This document shows positions 38,123 through 46,387 of a DNA stretch of 57,372 nt, one piece after another. Within the stretch, counting starts at the first letter, position 1; each line of letters opens with the position of its first letter. This DNA comes from Saprospirales bacterium (lineage in GTDB: Bacteria > Bacteroidota > Bacteroidia > Chitinophagales > UBA8649): contig PAPS01000032.1 in the NCBI GenBank assembly GCA_002708985.1, positions 1 through 57,372 on the forward strand, given 5' to 3'. The notes beneath the pieces are model-generated. The model saw only the letters and a program-made list of their open reading frames with translations. It was not told the DNA's origin and ran no database searches. The translations under genes were made by a program, and so were the position numbers.

Positions 38123-38977
38123 ATGGTAAAGTCAATAAATTCAAGGGATTATAATAAATGGAGGTCGCATTTTACCCAAGGAAATTCCCTTATCGGATTT
38201 GTTCCTACCATGGGTGCTCTACATCAAGGTCATCTTTATCTAGTTCAACAAGCTAAACGTCAGTGCAGTCAAGTGGTCGTGAGCATTTTTATCAATCCGA
38301 GACAATTTAATGACGCAAATGACCTTGAAAACTATCCAGTACGGCTCGAAGAGGATTTTGCCTTGTTGGCCAATGAAGGCGTCGATTTCGTTCTTGCGCC
38401 GTCAGCATATGAGATATATCCAGTAGGTGACACCTCTTCCCTCGACATGTCTTCCTATTTACATCTTGCACAAGGCTTGGAGGGTGATCGTAGGCCTGGG
38501 CATTTCCAAGGAGTAGTGGACGTAGTAAGCCGTTTACTTAACATCGTTAAGCCTCAAAAAATGTACTTAGGAAAAAAAGACTACCAGCAGTTAAAAGTTT
38601 TAGAAGCTATGGTTAGGAAGGAGAAGTTTTCCATAGACGTTGTCGGTGTCCCAACACAGCGTGCCTCTACAGGACTAGCATTAAGTTCTCGAAATGCTTT
38701 GCTCAGTGAAGAAGGCAGAGCTAGTGCCTCCCAGATTTATGAAGCCCTTCAATGCGCAAAGGCCAGTGCATTACATGGTGATGATTCTGATATGGCCTGC
38801 GCTAAAGGCAAGGCTTTCTTGCAATCCGCAGAGGGGGTAAAAGAGGAGTACTTTCTTATCGCCAACCGACACACAATGAGCGTTAACGAAGTTGGCAATC
38901 CTAAGGAATGGGTTATCTTTTGTGCGGCGTATGTTGAGGGAGTACGCTTAATTGATAATGTAGAGGTATTTGACTAA
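38123..38977 (+). CDS. panC: Pantothenate synthetase
   Basis: Joins pantoate and beta-alanine with ATP to make pantothenate for coenzyme A. The 284-residue product has the nucleotidyltransferase HIGH-type block PTMGALHQGHL near residue 28, the pantoate-binding NPRQF turn, FQGVVDVVSRL, GKKDYQQL, and the KMSKS-like region SSRNALLS. It is followed by panD, which makes the beta-alanine it uses. It is divergent from the GT5-like gene. No promoter pair is convincing in the 50-base spacer. Confidence 0.97.
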   Translation: MVKSINSRDYNKWRSHFTQGNSLIGFVPTMGALHQGHLYLVQQAKRQCSQVVVSIFINPRQFNDANDLENYPVRLEEDFALLANEGVDFVLAPSAYEIYPVGDTSSLDMSSYLHLAQGLEGDRRPGHFQGVVDVVSRLLNIVKPQKMYLGKKDYQQLKVLEAMVRKEKFSIDVVGVPTQRASTGLALSSRNALLSEEGRASASQIYEALQCAKASALHGDDSDMACAKGKAFLQSAEGVKEEYFLIANRHTMSVNEVGNPKEWVIFCAAYVEGVRLIDNVEVFD

Positions 38978-39000
38978 GCGTTTTCTACCTTTGTACCATC

Positions 39001-39351
39001 ATGATGTTACAGGTTTTTAAATCAAAGATTCACAGAGCTACAGTTACTCAAGCTGAATTGCACTATGAGGGCAGCATAACCATTGATAAAGCCCTTATCA
39101 AAGCGGCGAATATGGTAGTTGGTGAGCGCGTACAAGTTGTCAATGTAAATAATGGCGAGCGCATAGAGACTTACATCATTGAGGGGGAGGAAAATTCTGG
39201 TGTGATTTGTTTAAATGGGCCAGCAGCTCGCCGAGTTTCGGTTGGTGATACAATTATTATTATTTCCTATGCTTGGATTAGTCATGAGGATGTCGCGACA
39301 TGGGAGACGACAACTGTCCATCCAAAAGCTCCGTCAAACACCTTGGTTTGA
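39001..39351 (+). CDS. panD: Aspartate 1-decarboxylase
   Basis: Decarboxylates aspartate to beta-alanine, the partner substrate for PanC. The 116-residue proenzyme shows the self-cleavage site YEGS with Ser25 becoming the pyruvoyl group, Lys9 in KSKIHRA, NVNNGERIETYII and LNGPAARRV. The position of the cleavage site equals that in E. coli (Gly24-Ser25), which supports the 39001 start; a second ATG follows directly. A -7-like TACCTTTG lies 8 bases before the ATG but without a -33 partner. Its end overlaps the UPF0104 frame by 52 bases. Confidence 0.97.
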   Translation: MMLQVFKSKIHRATVTQAELHYEGSITIDKALIKAANMVVGERVQVVNVNNGERIETYIIEGEENSGVICLNGPAARRVSVGDTIIIISYAWISHEDVATWETTTVHPKAPSNTLV

Positions 39352-40346
39352 GTAATATAAAAAAGGCTTTACAGATTTTGGCCTCCTTGGCTTTAGGAAT
39401 CGTTATTTTATATTGGCTTTTTGACAAAGAAAATCTTGATTGGACAAGCTTTAAAGCCGAGTTGACTACGATCAATTGGTTCTGGATTATTCTTGGCATC
39501 ATTAATCTTCAGTTGAGTTGGTTGTATCGTGCTATTCGTTGGCAGATGCAAATTGAAGCCATTGATAGGCGCTACGCTCTTCTTGATTTATGGGCTGCCT
39601 CGATTGCAGGGGTGGCTATAAACTACCTTATTCCTCGCTCAGGGGAATTGTTAAAGTGCGTCTGGGTTGGTAATAAGACGGGCAGCTCTACGTCGCGCTT
39701 AATTGGCACTGTTGTAACGGAACGAGCAATTGATGTGCTTTGTCTTTTACTAATTGTTTGTATCGGATTTTTCTTAGAGTACGATGTTTTGATTTCCTTT
39801 TTGCTCGAAGAAGCTAAGGTTCCTTACTGGTTATTCTATTTAGGTTTGTTTGGTGGGGCTTTTGGTCTAGCTTCTTTGTTTGTAATTAAAAGGCTCGCAA
39901 AGCGCAAAGGGGGGATTTTTGCCAAGTTATGGCATCTTGTAGTGGCTCTTTGGGAGGGAATTATATCGGTAAAAAAACTTAAAAGACCCCTTCTATTTAT
40001 TGCGTTGACCCTGTTAATTTGGTCCTCTTATGTTTTGATGCAATACTTGGTATTTTTTGCCTACCCACCCGCATCAAACTTTGGATTTGAAGTAGCGCTT
40101 ATTGTCTTCATTTTTAGCTCTTTTGGTATTGTAGTTCCTACTCCAGGGGGTATTGGTTCCTTTCAATTTTTTGCGCAAACAGCCTTGGTTCTCTACGGAA
40201 TGGCGAGTACCTCAGCACTGTTTTTTGCCAATATCATATTTTGGCCATTTGTGATTTCTAATATCGTGTTTGGTACCATTGGTTTCCTAATTATTTCGAA
40301 TGTGCCATACAAATCAAAATCTATTGAAAATGCGGAAGCACAATGA
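39300..40346 (+). CDS. Integral membrane protein, UPF0104/lysylphosphatidylglycerol-synthase membrane-region family
   Basis: A 348-residue protein with about eight transmembrane helices and the family features SWLYRAIRWQMQI, NYLIPRSGELLKCV, and VPTPGGIGSFQFF. Related membrane halves occur in MprF flippases, but most free-standing UPF0104 proteins have no proven substrate. The first ATG at 39300 makes a 52-base overlap with panD; the first hydrophobic helix begins only at about residue 24. A TTG at 39348 would leave only a few bases of overlap, so the start is uncertain. It overlaps rfaE2 by four bases. Confidence 0.85.
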   Translation: MGDDNCPSKSSVKHLGLSNIKKALQILASLALGIVILYWLFDKENLDWTSFKAELTTINWFWIILGIINLQLSWLYRAIRWQMQIEAIDRRYALLDLWAASIAGVAINYLIPRSGELLKCVWVGNKTGSSTSRLIGTVVTERAIDVLCLLLIVCIGFFLEYDVLISFLLEEAKVPYWLFYLGLFGGAFGLASLFVIKRLAKRKGGIFAKLWHLVVALWEGIISVKKLKRPLLFIALTLLIWSSYVLMQYLVFFAYPPASNFGFEVALIVFIFSSFGIVVPTPGGIGSFQFFAQTALVLYGMASTSALFFANIIFWPFVISNIVFGTIGFLIISNVPYKSKSIENAEAQ

Positions 40347-40837
40347 GTAAATTCTTCAGGACATTAGATATTGCTATTAAGCAGGTAAGCTCATGGCGCT
40401 CAGAAGGATCAATTATTGTCTTCACGAACGGCTGCTTTGATGTTTTACATCCAGGACATATTCATTGCCTTAAGCGTGCTAAATCATTCGGTGATTACTT
40501 GGTCGTTGGCTTAAACAGCGATGACTCTGTACGTCGCTTGAAAGGAGATACAAGACCTTATCACGAGCAAGATAAACGTGCTATGCAATTGATGGCATTA
40601 TCTTGTGTAGATGCAGTTGTGCTGTTTTCTGAGGATACACCTAAAGAAGTGATTTTGGGCATTAAACCCAACATTCTAGTCAAAGGAGGAGATTATAAAG
40701 AAGAAGAGGTTATCGGCGGGGAATTTGTTCGTTCGCTTGGAGGAAGGGTAGAAATTATTGATTTATTACAGGGTTATTCTACAACGAAGATTTTGAACTT
40801 TGTACATTCACAAAAAAAGGGTAATCATGACATTTAA
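40343..40837 (+). CDS. rfaE2: D-glycero-beta-D-manno-heptose 1-phosphate adenylyltransferase
   Basis: Activates heptose 1-phosphate with ATP to ADP-heptose for the LPS core. The 164-residue product is the free-standing cytidylyltransferase-like domain of HldE: FTNGCFDVLHPGHIHCL near residue 28 carries the HxGH signature, then VVGLNSDDSVRRLKG, RAMQLMAL, and KGGDYKEEEVIGGE, with the C-terminal YSTTKIL. In E. coli this domain is fused to the heptose kinase; here the kinase half must be elsewhere. It overlaps the membrane protein gene by four bases and the acyl-CoA dehydrogenase by 11. Confidence 0.94.
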   Translation: MSKFFRTLDIAIKQVSSWRSEGSIIVFTNGCFDVLHPGHIHCLKRAKSFGDYLVVGLNSDDSVRRLKGDTRPYHEQDKRAMQLMALSCVDAVVLFSEDTPKEVILGIKPNILVKGGDYKEEEVIGGEFVRSLGGRVEIIDLLQGYSTTKILNFVHSQKKGNHDI

Positions 40838-41966
40838 CCTCACCGAAGAACACTTAATGATTCAAAAGGCAGCAAGAGATTTTGCTGATAATCGATGTAA
40901 GGAAGGCGTTATTGAACGCGACCGTGATATGATTTATCCCACTGAGCTCATTACAGAGCTTGGTGAATTGGGTTTTATGGGAATGATGGTCGATCCAAAA
41001 TATGGAGGAAGCGGGTTGGATACGCTGTCTTATGTTTTAGGAATGGAGCAAATTTCGAGAGTAGATAACTCCGTTTCTGTAGCCATGTCGGTTAATAATT
41101 CTTTGGTTTGCTGGGGTCTTGAGACCTTCGGCTCAGAAGAGCAAAAACAAAAGTATCTACCTGACTTAGCTCAGGGAAAAAAGATTGGCGCTTTTTGTTT
41201 GAGTGAACCAGAGGCGGGGTCAGATGCAACGAGTCAGCGGACAACTGCTATCGATCAAGGGGATCATTACTTGCTCAACGGTACGAAGAACTGGATTACT
41301 AATGGAAGTTCTGCTAGTGTCTTTTTAGTCATTGCGCAGACTGATGCGGAGAAAGGGCATCGCGGGATTAATTGCCTCATAGTAGAAAAAGGGATGGAGG
41401 GTTTCGTGGTAGGTGCGAAAGAAGATAAGTTGGGAATCCGCTCATCCGATACGCATACTTTATTGTTCAACGATATCAAGGTCCCCAAAGCAAATCGGGT
41501 AGGCGAAGATGGTTTTGGATTTAAGTTTGCTATGAAAACCCTCTCTGGAGGACGAATTGGTATTGCTGCTCAAGCCCTTGGTATAGCTCAGGGAGCCTAT
41601 GAATTAGCTTTGGCTTACAGTAAAGAACGAAAAGCTTTTGGCAAGGAGATTCACAAGCATCAAGCGGTTGGGTTTAAGTTGGCTGAAATGGCTATGGAAA
41701 TAGAGGCGGCGAGATTACTAGTATACAAAAGCGCTTGGCTCAAAGATCAAGGTGAAAACTATGACTTGGCAAGTAGCATGGCTAAGCTCTATGCTTCAGA
41801 AGTTGCTATGAAACAAACCGTGGAAGCCGTCCAAATCCATGGAGGTTATGGCTACGTCAAAGAATATCATGTGGAGCGCCTGATGCGTGATGCAAAAATC
41901 ACGCAGATTTATGAAGGAACCTCAGAAATTCAAAGGCTTGTAATTTCCCGTTCTATTACTAAGTAG
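40827..41966 (+). CDS. Acyl-CoA dehydrogenase
   Basis: A 379-residue flavoprotein oxidising acyl-CoA to trans-2-enoyl-CoA in fatty acid or branched amino acid breakdown. Landmarks: the FAD-binding LSEPEAGSDA (about residue 128), WITNG, GGRIGIAAQALGIAQGA, ERKAFG, and the C-terminal IYEGTSEIQRLVI holding the catalytic Glu in the position used by short- and medium-chain members. Chain length cannot be fixed from sequence reading. The ATG at 40827 (MTFNLTEEH) overlaps the rfaE2 end by 11 bases; an in-frame ATG at 40800 is less likely. Convergent with the DUF4476 gene two bases later. Confidence 0.95.
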   Translation: MTFNLTEEHLMIQKAARDFADNRCKEGVIERDRDMIYPTELITELGELGFMGMMVDPKYGGSGLDTLSYVLGMEQISRVDNSVSVAMSVNNSLVCWGLETFGSEEQKQKYLPDLAQGKKIGAFCLSEPEAGSDATSQRTTAIDQGDHYLLNGTKNWITNGSSASVFLVIAQTDAEKGHRGINCLIVEKGMEGFVVGAKEDKLGIRSSDTHTLLFNDIKVPKANRVGEDGFGFKFAMKTLSGGRIGIAAQALGIAQGAYELALAYSKERKAFGKEIHKHQAVGFKLAEMAMEIEAARLLVYKSAWLKDQGENYDLASSMAKLYASEVAMKQTVEAVQIHGGYGYVKEYHVERLMRDAKITQIYEGTSEIQRLVISRSITK

Positions 41967-41968
41967 AC

Positions 41969-43087
41969 TTAGTGAATCGCTTCCTCTAAATCGTCGATCG
42001 TCAGCTCAAAATCAAAGGCATCATAGACTTTGTAGTAATTGTCTGGGTCTGCACATTCACGGTAGGCATAAATGGCAAAGTCTAGACGGTCACTCTCGAA
42101 ATCAAAAGCCATCATAATTTGCTTGATTTGGTCTGCTGTTAAACAGTTTGAGCGAGAAACCTGTTTCGCTATAGTCATTTTTGAATCGGAGAAGGACTTG
42201 TCTTCAATTGATTCTAAGGCATCATTAAAATCACTACTCGCCATTGTACAAGGCGGCGCGGCAGGAGTTGGCGCCTGTATATATTGGGTTTGAGGGCTCG
42301 TCGTTACAGTAGTTGTCGTTGTTGTCGTTGTTGTGGAATTGCTTGAGCTCGAAGAAGGCATACCATCATTGATGGTTATATCCATATCAAATCCGACGCC
42401 GCCAACATTCATATCCATAGAGACATTCTCCTGATAGACATCATCACTTGATGACTGTTCAACGACTTGAACATTTGTCGTCGTTGTTTCTTGAACATTA
42501 ATGGAGGTAGAAGAACCCATTGAAGAATTATTCTCATTGACATTGATATCGATATTCATATCTATTCCGCCCATATTTACATCCATTGAGATATTTTCAT
42601 CACCTTGACTTACTCCAGAACTCGACTGATTAGATGAAGTGGTCGTGTGTTCGGTTACTTGGACCGTTGTCGTAGTTGTTTCCTGAGGAAGCGGCGTACT
42701 ATGATATTCAATAACAGTCACCTCAGCGCTTTGCGGTGGAGCAGTTTCTATAGAAGTAGCGCCAAAAGCTCTTAGAACAAAATCACCTTTCCGATTAGCT
42801 TTTATCCGATAGCTTGTTGCACAATATGATGGACAGTCAATACCTTTTAACATTAAATTTCCTCGCGAAATTGCCGGGTAAAGGCTATTAGCAAACTCAA
42901 TTCGGACAGATGCCAAATCAAACATTAATCCGTCAACTTGAACGTTGGTAGAGGCTATGCCGTTTTGACGTATCCCGTTTACTTCGAGATAAAAGGGTTC
43001 TCCAACTTCAGAGAAGATAGTCAGTTGGTGCTGGGCAAAACCCTGCATAATGCCCAAGCATATGACAGACAATAGAAGGTTTTTCAT
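41969..43087 (-). CDS. Secreted DUF4476 protein with duplicated acidic repeats
   Basis: A 372-residue exported protein. Signal peptide to about residue 19; a beta-domain at 20-115 (LTIFSEVGEPFYLEVNGI, two cysteines at CPSYC); a long low-complexity middle at 120-275; and a helical C-terminal DUF4476 domain from about 285 (DFNDALESI, then LTADQIKQIMMAFDFESDRLDFAIYAY). The middle has two copies of a module made of a Thr run, a Val-Gln-Val stretch, a Ser-rich spacer and a block like ENISMDVNMGGIDMNIDI (165-182), repeated as ENVSMDMNVGGVGFDMDI (220-237). The ATG at 43087 begins the signal peptide. Such DUF4476 proteins occur mainly in Bacteroidota. Function unknown. Confidence 0.85.
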   Translation of the reverse strand: MKNLLLSVICLGIMQGFAQHQLTIFSEVGEPFYLEVNGIRQNGIASTNVQVDGLMFDLASVRIEFANSLYPAISRGNLMLKGIDCPSYCATSYRIKANRKGDFVLRAFGATSIETAPPQSAEVTVIEYHSTPLPQETTTTTVQVTEHTTTSSNQSSSGVSQGDENISMDVNMGGIDMNIDINVNENNSSMGSSTSINVQETTTTNVQVVEQSSSDDVYQENVSMDMNVGGVGFDMDITINDGMPSSSSSNSTTTTTTTTTVTTSPQTQYIQAPTPAAPPCTMASSDFNDALESIEDKSFSDSKMTIAKQVSRSNCLTADQIKQIMMAFDFESDRLDFAIYAYRECADPDNYYKVYDAFDFELTIDDLEEAIH

Positions 43088-43130
43088 AGTTGTAGGTTGT
43101 TTTAACAATGGAGTATGATCTTACGAGGAT

Positions 43131-43712
43131 TTAGTCAAGGCTTCTTCCTGAAACGGATCTTGTATTTACGCGGCTTCTTCTAAATTCGCGCATTTTAACA
43201 CTGATTGTACAGTTGTAGTCTCTCATATCATTAGGAATAACTTTGGCGTTAAACTCATCTCCGTGGTAAATGACCTTGCCTGACCCTTTGTTAAACGAAT
43301 TTATAGCATGTAGATAGAACCTCCCTTGCATGGTATCTCGCGGATTGACTACGTTGGGCTTGCGCACAAAGGTGAGGTAGTGGTTGTCATCTTTTTCAAA
43401 ACTTACACGAAGTGTATCGCCGTTAGAGGAATAACCTACCAAAAGCCCTTTGGTTTCTTTTGGAAAAATCACGCGCTCGGTAGCAGTAGCACTTTCTGAA
43501 GTAATTCTTCCCGTTTGCACTTGAGCACCTTGTTCTGTCTCTTTTCGTTCAAGTTGAACTTCATGAGATAAAAAGAAATAGATATTCTCTAAGTCGACAT
43601 AGCTAAGATTAGCATTAGCCCGTAGATTTTTGTCATAAGGAACTTGGCGTGCACAGCTAGTGACCATCAAACCAATTAACAGTGATCCAAAAAAAGTCAG
43701 TTTAAAATTCAT
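43131..43712 (-). CDS. Lipoprotein of unknown function
   Basis: A 193-residue product with a signal peptide and lipobox MVTSC followed by ARQ, so probably membrane-anchored. The mature part is beta-rich, with YVDLENIYFFLSHEVQL, ISFE-type strands and a basic C-terminus (MREFRRSRVNTRS). I do not recognise the family. Start choice among ATGs at 43760, 43724 and 43712 follows the signal peptide. A -7-like TATTTTTG at 43758-43765 lies upstream but without a -33 partner. It lies between uvrB and the DUF4476 gene on the same strand. Confidence 0.65.
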   Translation of the reverse strand: MNFKLTFFGSLLIGLMVTSCARQVPYDKNLRANANLSYVDLENIYFFLSHEVQLERKETEQGAQVQTGRITSESATATERVIFPKETKGLLVGYSSNGDTLRVSFEKDDNHYLTFVRKPNVVNPRDTMQGRFYLHAINSFNKGSGKVIYHGDEFNAKVIPNDMRDYNCTISVKMREFRRSRVNTRSVSGRSLD

Positions 43713-43772
43713 AGGATAATTCATGGCAAATAAGCGTGTTGATTTCAAAATATGTGCCAAAAATACGTAGAA

Positions 43773-45794
43773 TTACAACTTGCCATATCTTTCCTCAAAA
43801 GCTTTTTCCCATTCAAACACCTCATCTCGAAGGCGAGCAGCTTCTAAAAAGTCCATGTTCTTCGCAGCCTTTCGCATAGCCTTTCTTCGATTTTCGATTT
43901 CTTTTTTCCATTGATTTCGGTCTAGTGAGGCCCTTGAAGTGGTCTCTGCCAATTCTTCCTGTTGTATAGAATCCGTCTTGGCTTTTCGAACTTCAAGCAC
44001 AGAAGTTGACTTCAAAATATCGGCTTTCGACTTCTTGACAGATGTTGGCGTGATATTGTGTTGTTGGTTATATTCTAATTGAATCGTCCTGCGCCGCTGG
44101 GTTTCGTCTAGTGTAGCTTGCATCGATTTCGTTATTTTATCAGCATAAAAAATTACCTTTCCATGAACATTTCTAGCAGCACGTCCAGCAGTCTGAATCA
44201 TTGACCTTCGATCTCTAAGAAATCCCTCTTTATCTGCGTCAATAATGGCAACAAGAGAAACTTCGGGTAAATCAAGCCCTTCTCTAAGAAGATTTACTCC
44301 CACAAGTACATCAAATTTTCCAATGCGTAAGTCACGTATAATTTCAACGCGATCTAAAGTGTCGATACCCGAGTGAATATAGCGGCAGCGCACACCTGCT
44401 TTAGCTAAGAACTTGGCCAATTCTTCTGCCATACGTTTAGTTAGCGTGGTTACGAGTACTCGCTCATCGATGGCCGTTCGCTGTTGTATCTCATGCAAAA
44501 GGTCATCAATTTGGTCTTTACTTGGTCGAATGTCTATCGGAGGATCAATAAGGCCGGTTGGACGTACAATTTGTTCGACAATTATGCCTTCAGAACGCTC
44601 AATTTCTTCATCCCCTGGGGTTGCGCTAACATAGATTCTTTGTCCGATTAAATGATTGAATTCCTCATAGTTCAGTGGCCTGTTATCCATAGCAGCAGGT
44701 AGTCTGAATCCGTGCTCAACAAGATTGATTTTTCGAGCGCGATCTCCAGCATGCATACCGCCTACTTGAGGAAGGGTAACATGGCTTTCGTCAACGACAA
44801 GGAGAAAGTCATCCGGAAAATAATCCAAGAGGCAAAAAGGCCGCTCACCAGGTTTCCGTTTATCGATATACCTTGAATAATTTTCGATGCCGCTACAATA
44901 ACCCAACTCGCGAATCATCTCGAGGTCAAACTCAACGCGCTCTTTTAATCGAGCCGCTTCCAAAGGAAGCTTAACCTCGTTGAAATAATCCACTTGGTCG
45001 ACTAAGTCATCTTGAATTTGATGTATCATGGATTGTACTTGCTCCTTTGGAGTGATATAAAAGCTTGCTGGAAAGATTACAGCATGCTCAAGGTTCTCGA
45101 GTACGGAATTGTCTTTAGGGTCTATTTTCTGAATCCCCTCGATTTCATCATCAAAAAAGAGAAGTCTATAACCATAATCTGCATAGGGTACATTGATATC
45201 GACCACCTCGCCTGTAACTCGAAAGGTGGCACGGGAAAAGTCCTCTACAGCTCGCGAGTAGAGCGCATTGACTAAATCAAATAAAAGGGTGTTTCTGCCG
45301 ATTTTTTGACCTTTGTTAACGGTAATCACCCCCGTCTTAAAATCCTTGGGATTGCCCATACCATAAATGCAACTAACGGAAGCAACCACAATCACGTCTC
45401 GACGTCCTGAAAGTAAAGAGGATGTGGTGCTAAGGCGAAGTTTGTCAATCTCTTCATTAATAGAGAGATCTTTTTCGATATAGGTATCACTTGAGGGTAT
45501 ATACGACTCGGGTTGATAGTAGTCATAGTAGGAAACAAAGTATTCTACCGCATTGTCTGGGAAGAATTGCTTGAATTCTCCATATAGTTGCGCAACCAGT
45601 GTTTTGTTGTGAGTTAATACGAGCGTAGGGCGCTGGGTTTGTTCAATAACATTTGCAATGGTAAAAGTCTTTCCTGAACCGGTAACGCCAAGAAGTGTTT
45701 GCGCTAAGCTGCCTTCATTTAATCCATTGACCAATTCCTTAATGGCCGTCGGTTGGTCCCCTTTGGGTGTGTACGATGATTCAAGTTTAAACAT
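43773..45794 (-). CDS. uvrB: Excinuclease ABC subunit B
   Basis: The damage-verifying helicase of nucleotide excision repair. The 673-residue product has the P-loop GVTGSGKT at residues 36-43, the YYDYYQPE beta-hairpin region (about residue 90) that inserts at the lesion, and the DESHVTLPQ Walker B. Helicase motifs LVGVNLLREGLDLPEV and QTAGRAARN follow, with the C-terminal UVR motif (DFLEAARLRDEVFEWE) that binds UvrA/UvrC. It is divergent from the DUF5606 gene. Confidence 0.98.
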   Translation of the reverse strand: MFKLESSYTPKGDQPTAIKELVNGLNEGSLAQTLLGVTGSGKTFTIANVIEQTQRPTLVLTHNKTLVAQLYGEFKQFFPDNAVEYFVSYYDYYQPESYIPSSDTYIEKDLSINEEIDKLRLSTTSSLLSGRRDVIVVASVSCIYGMGNPKDFKTGVITVNKGQKIGRNTLLFDLVNALYSRAVEDFSRATFRVTGEVVDINVPYADYGYRLLFFDDEIEGIQKIDPKDNSVLENLEHAVIFPASFYITPKEQVQSMIHQIQDDLVDQVDYFNEVKLPLEAARLKERVEFDLEMIRELGYCSGIENYSRYIDKRKPGERPFCLLDYFPDDFLLVVDESHVTLPQVGGMHAGDRARKINLVEHGFRLPAAMDNRPLNYEEFNHLIGQRIYVSATPGDEEIERSEGIIVEQIVRPTGLIDPPIDIRPSKDQIDDLLHEIQQRTAIDERVLVTTLTKRMAEELAKFLAKAGVRCRYIHSGIDTLDRVEIIRDLRIGKFDVLVGVNLLREGLDLPEVSLVAIIDADKEGFLRDRRSMIQTAGRAARNVHGKVIFYADKITKSMQATLDETQRRRTIQLEYNQQHNITPTSVKKSKADILKSTSVLEVRKAKTDSIQQEELAETTSRASLDRNQWKKEIENRRKAMRKAAKNMDFLEAARLRDEVFEWEKAFEERYGKL

Positions 45795-45915
45795 AGGTCT
45801 AGGCAGACAAGAAATTTACCACTATTTCAAACATTACTATGAACAAGAATACTCTACAAGTCGTTCAACAGAATCAAGGGGAAAATGGTACTTTTGACCC
45901 GATTAAAATGGATTC

Positions 45916-46380
45916 ATGACAATTTCTGAACTTCTAGTTGTTACAGGTTTATCAGGCCTTCATCTAATGGAAGCTAAAAGAGAAAACGGTTTAATTGTAC
46001 GTGGCTTATCGGGGGATAAAAAACGCTTTGCTTCATCTAGAAAGCATATGTTTACACCCCTTGACAATATTACAATTTACACCGACCAAGAAGGACTTCC
46101 TATTGTAGATGTCTTTCGGCGCATGAGGGATTCTTCAACAGCAATCCCAGCTGGCGGTGACGGCAAAGCGTTAAGAGATTATTTCACGGAAATTGTTCCT
46201 GAACATGACGTGGAGAGGGTCTATTCAAGTGACATCAAAAAAGTATTGTTTTGGTTTACTCAGCTCATGGATGCAGATCTTCTACGTTTGCTTGACGAGG
46301 ATCAAGAAAAAGTTTCCTCAACGGATCTAGAAGAAACCCGATCAAAAGAGGATAAAAAGTCTTCAAAAGAAAATGAATAA
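45916..46380 (+). CDS. DUF5606 family protein
   Basis: A 154-residue cytosolic protein of a Bacteroidota family: ELLVVTGLSGLHLMEAKRENGLIV at the start, then DKKRFASSRKHMF, and a KVLFWFTQLMD helix at about 115, then a charged Glu/Lys/Ser tail. Function unknown. A -7-like TACTTTTG lies at 45889-45896, 19 bases before the ATG, but no matching -33 element was found. The end overlaps an alternative start of the M3 peptidase gene by eight bases, so these two are probably co-expressed. Confidence 0.85.
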   Translation: MTISELLVVTGLSGLHLMEAKRENGLIVRGLSGDKKRFASSRKHMFTPLDNITIYTDQEGLPIVDVFRRMRDSSTAIPAGGDGKALRDYFTEIVPEHDVERVYSSDIKKVLFWFTQLMDADLLRLLDEDQEKVSSTDLEETRSKEDKKSSKENE

Positions 46381-46387
46381 AACATAT

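Noticed and set aside
42300-42680. Tandem GTTGTT/CGTCGT-type repeats that could look like a CRISPR or VNTR array
   Set aside because: They are the codons of Thr runs and of the duplicated protein module in the DUF4476 gene; the spacers are not of even length and coding continues through them.
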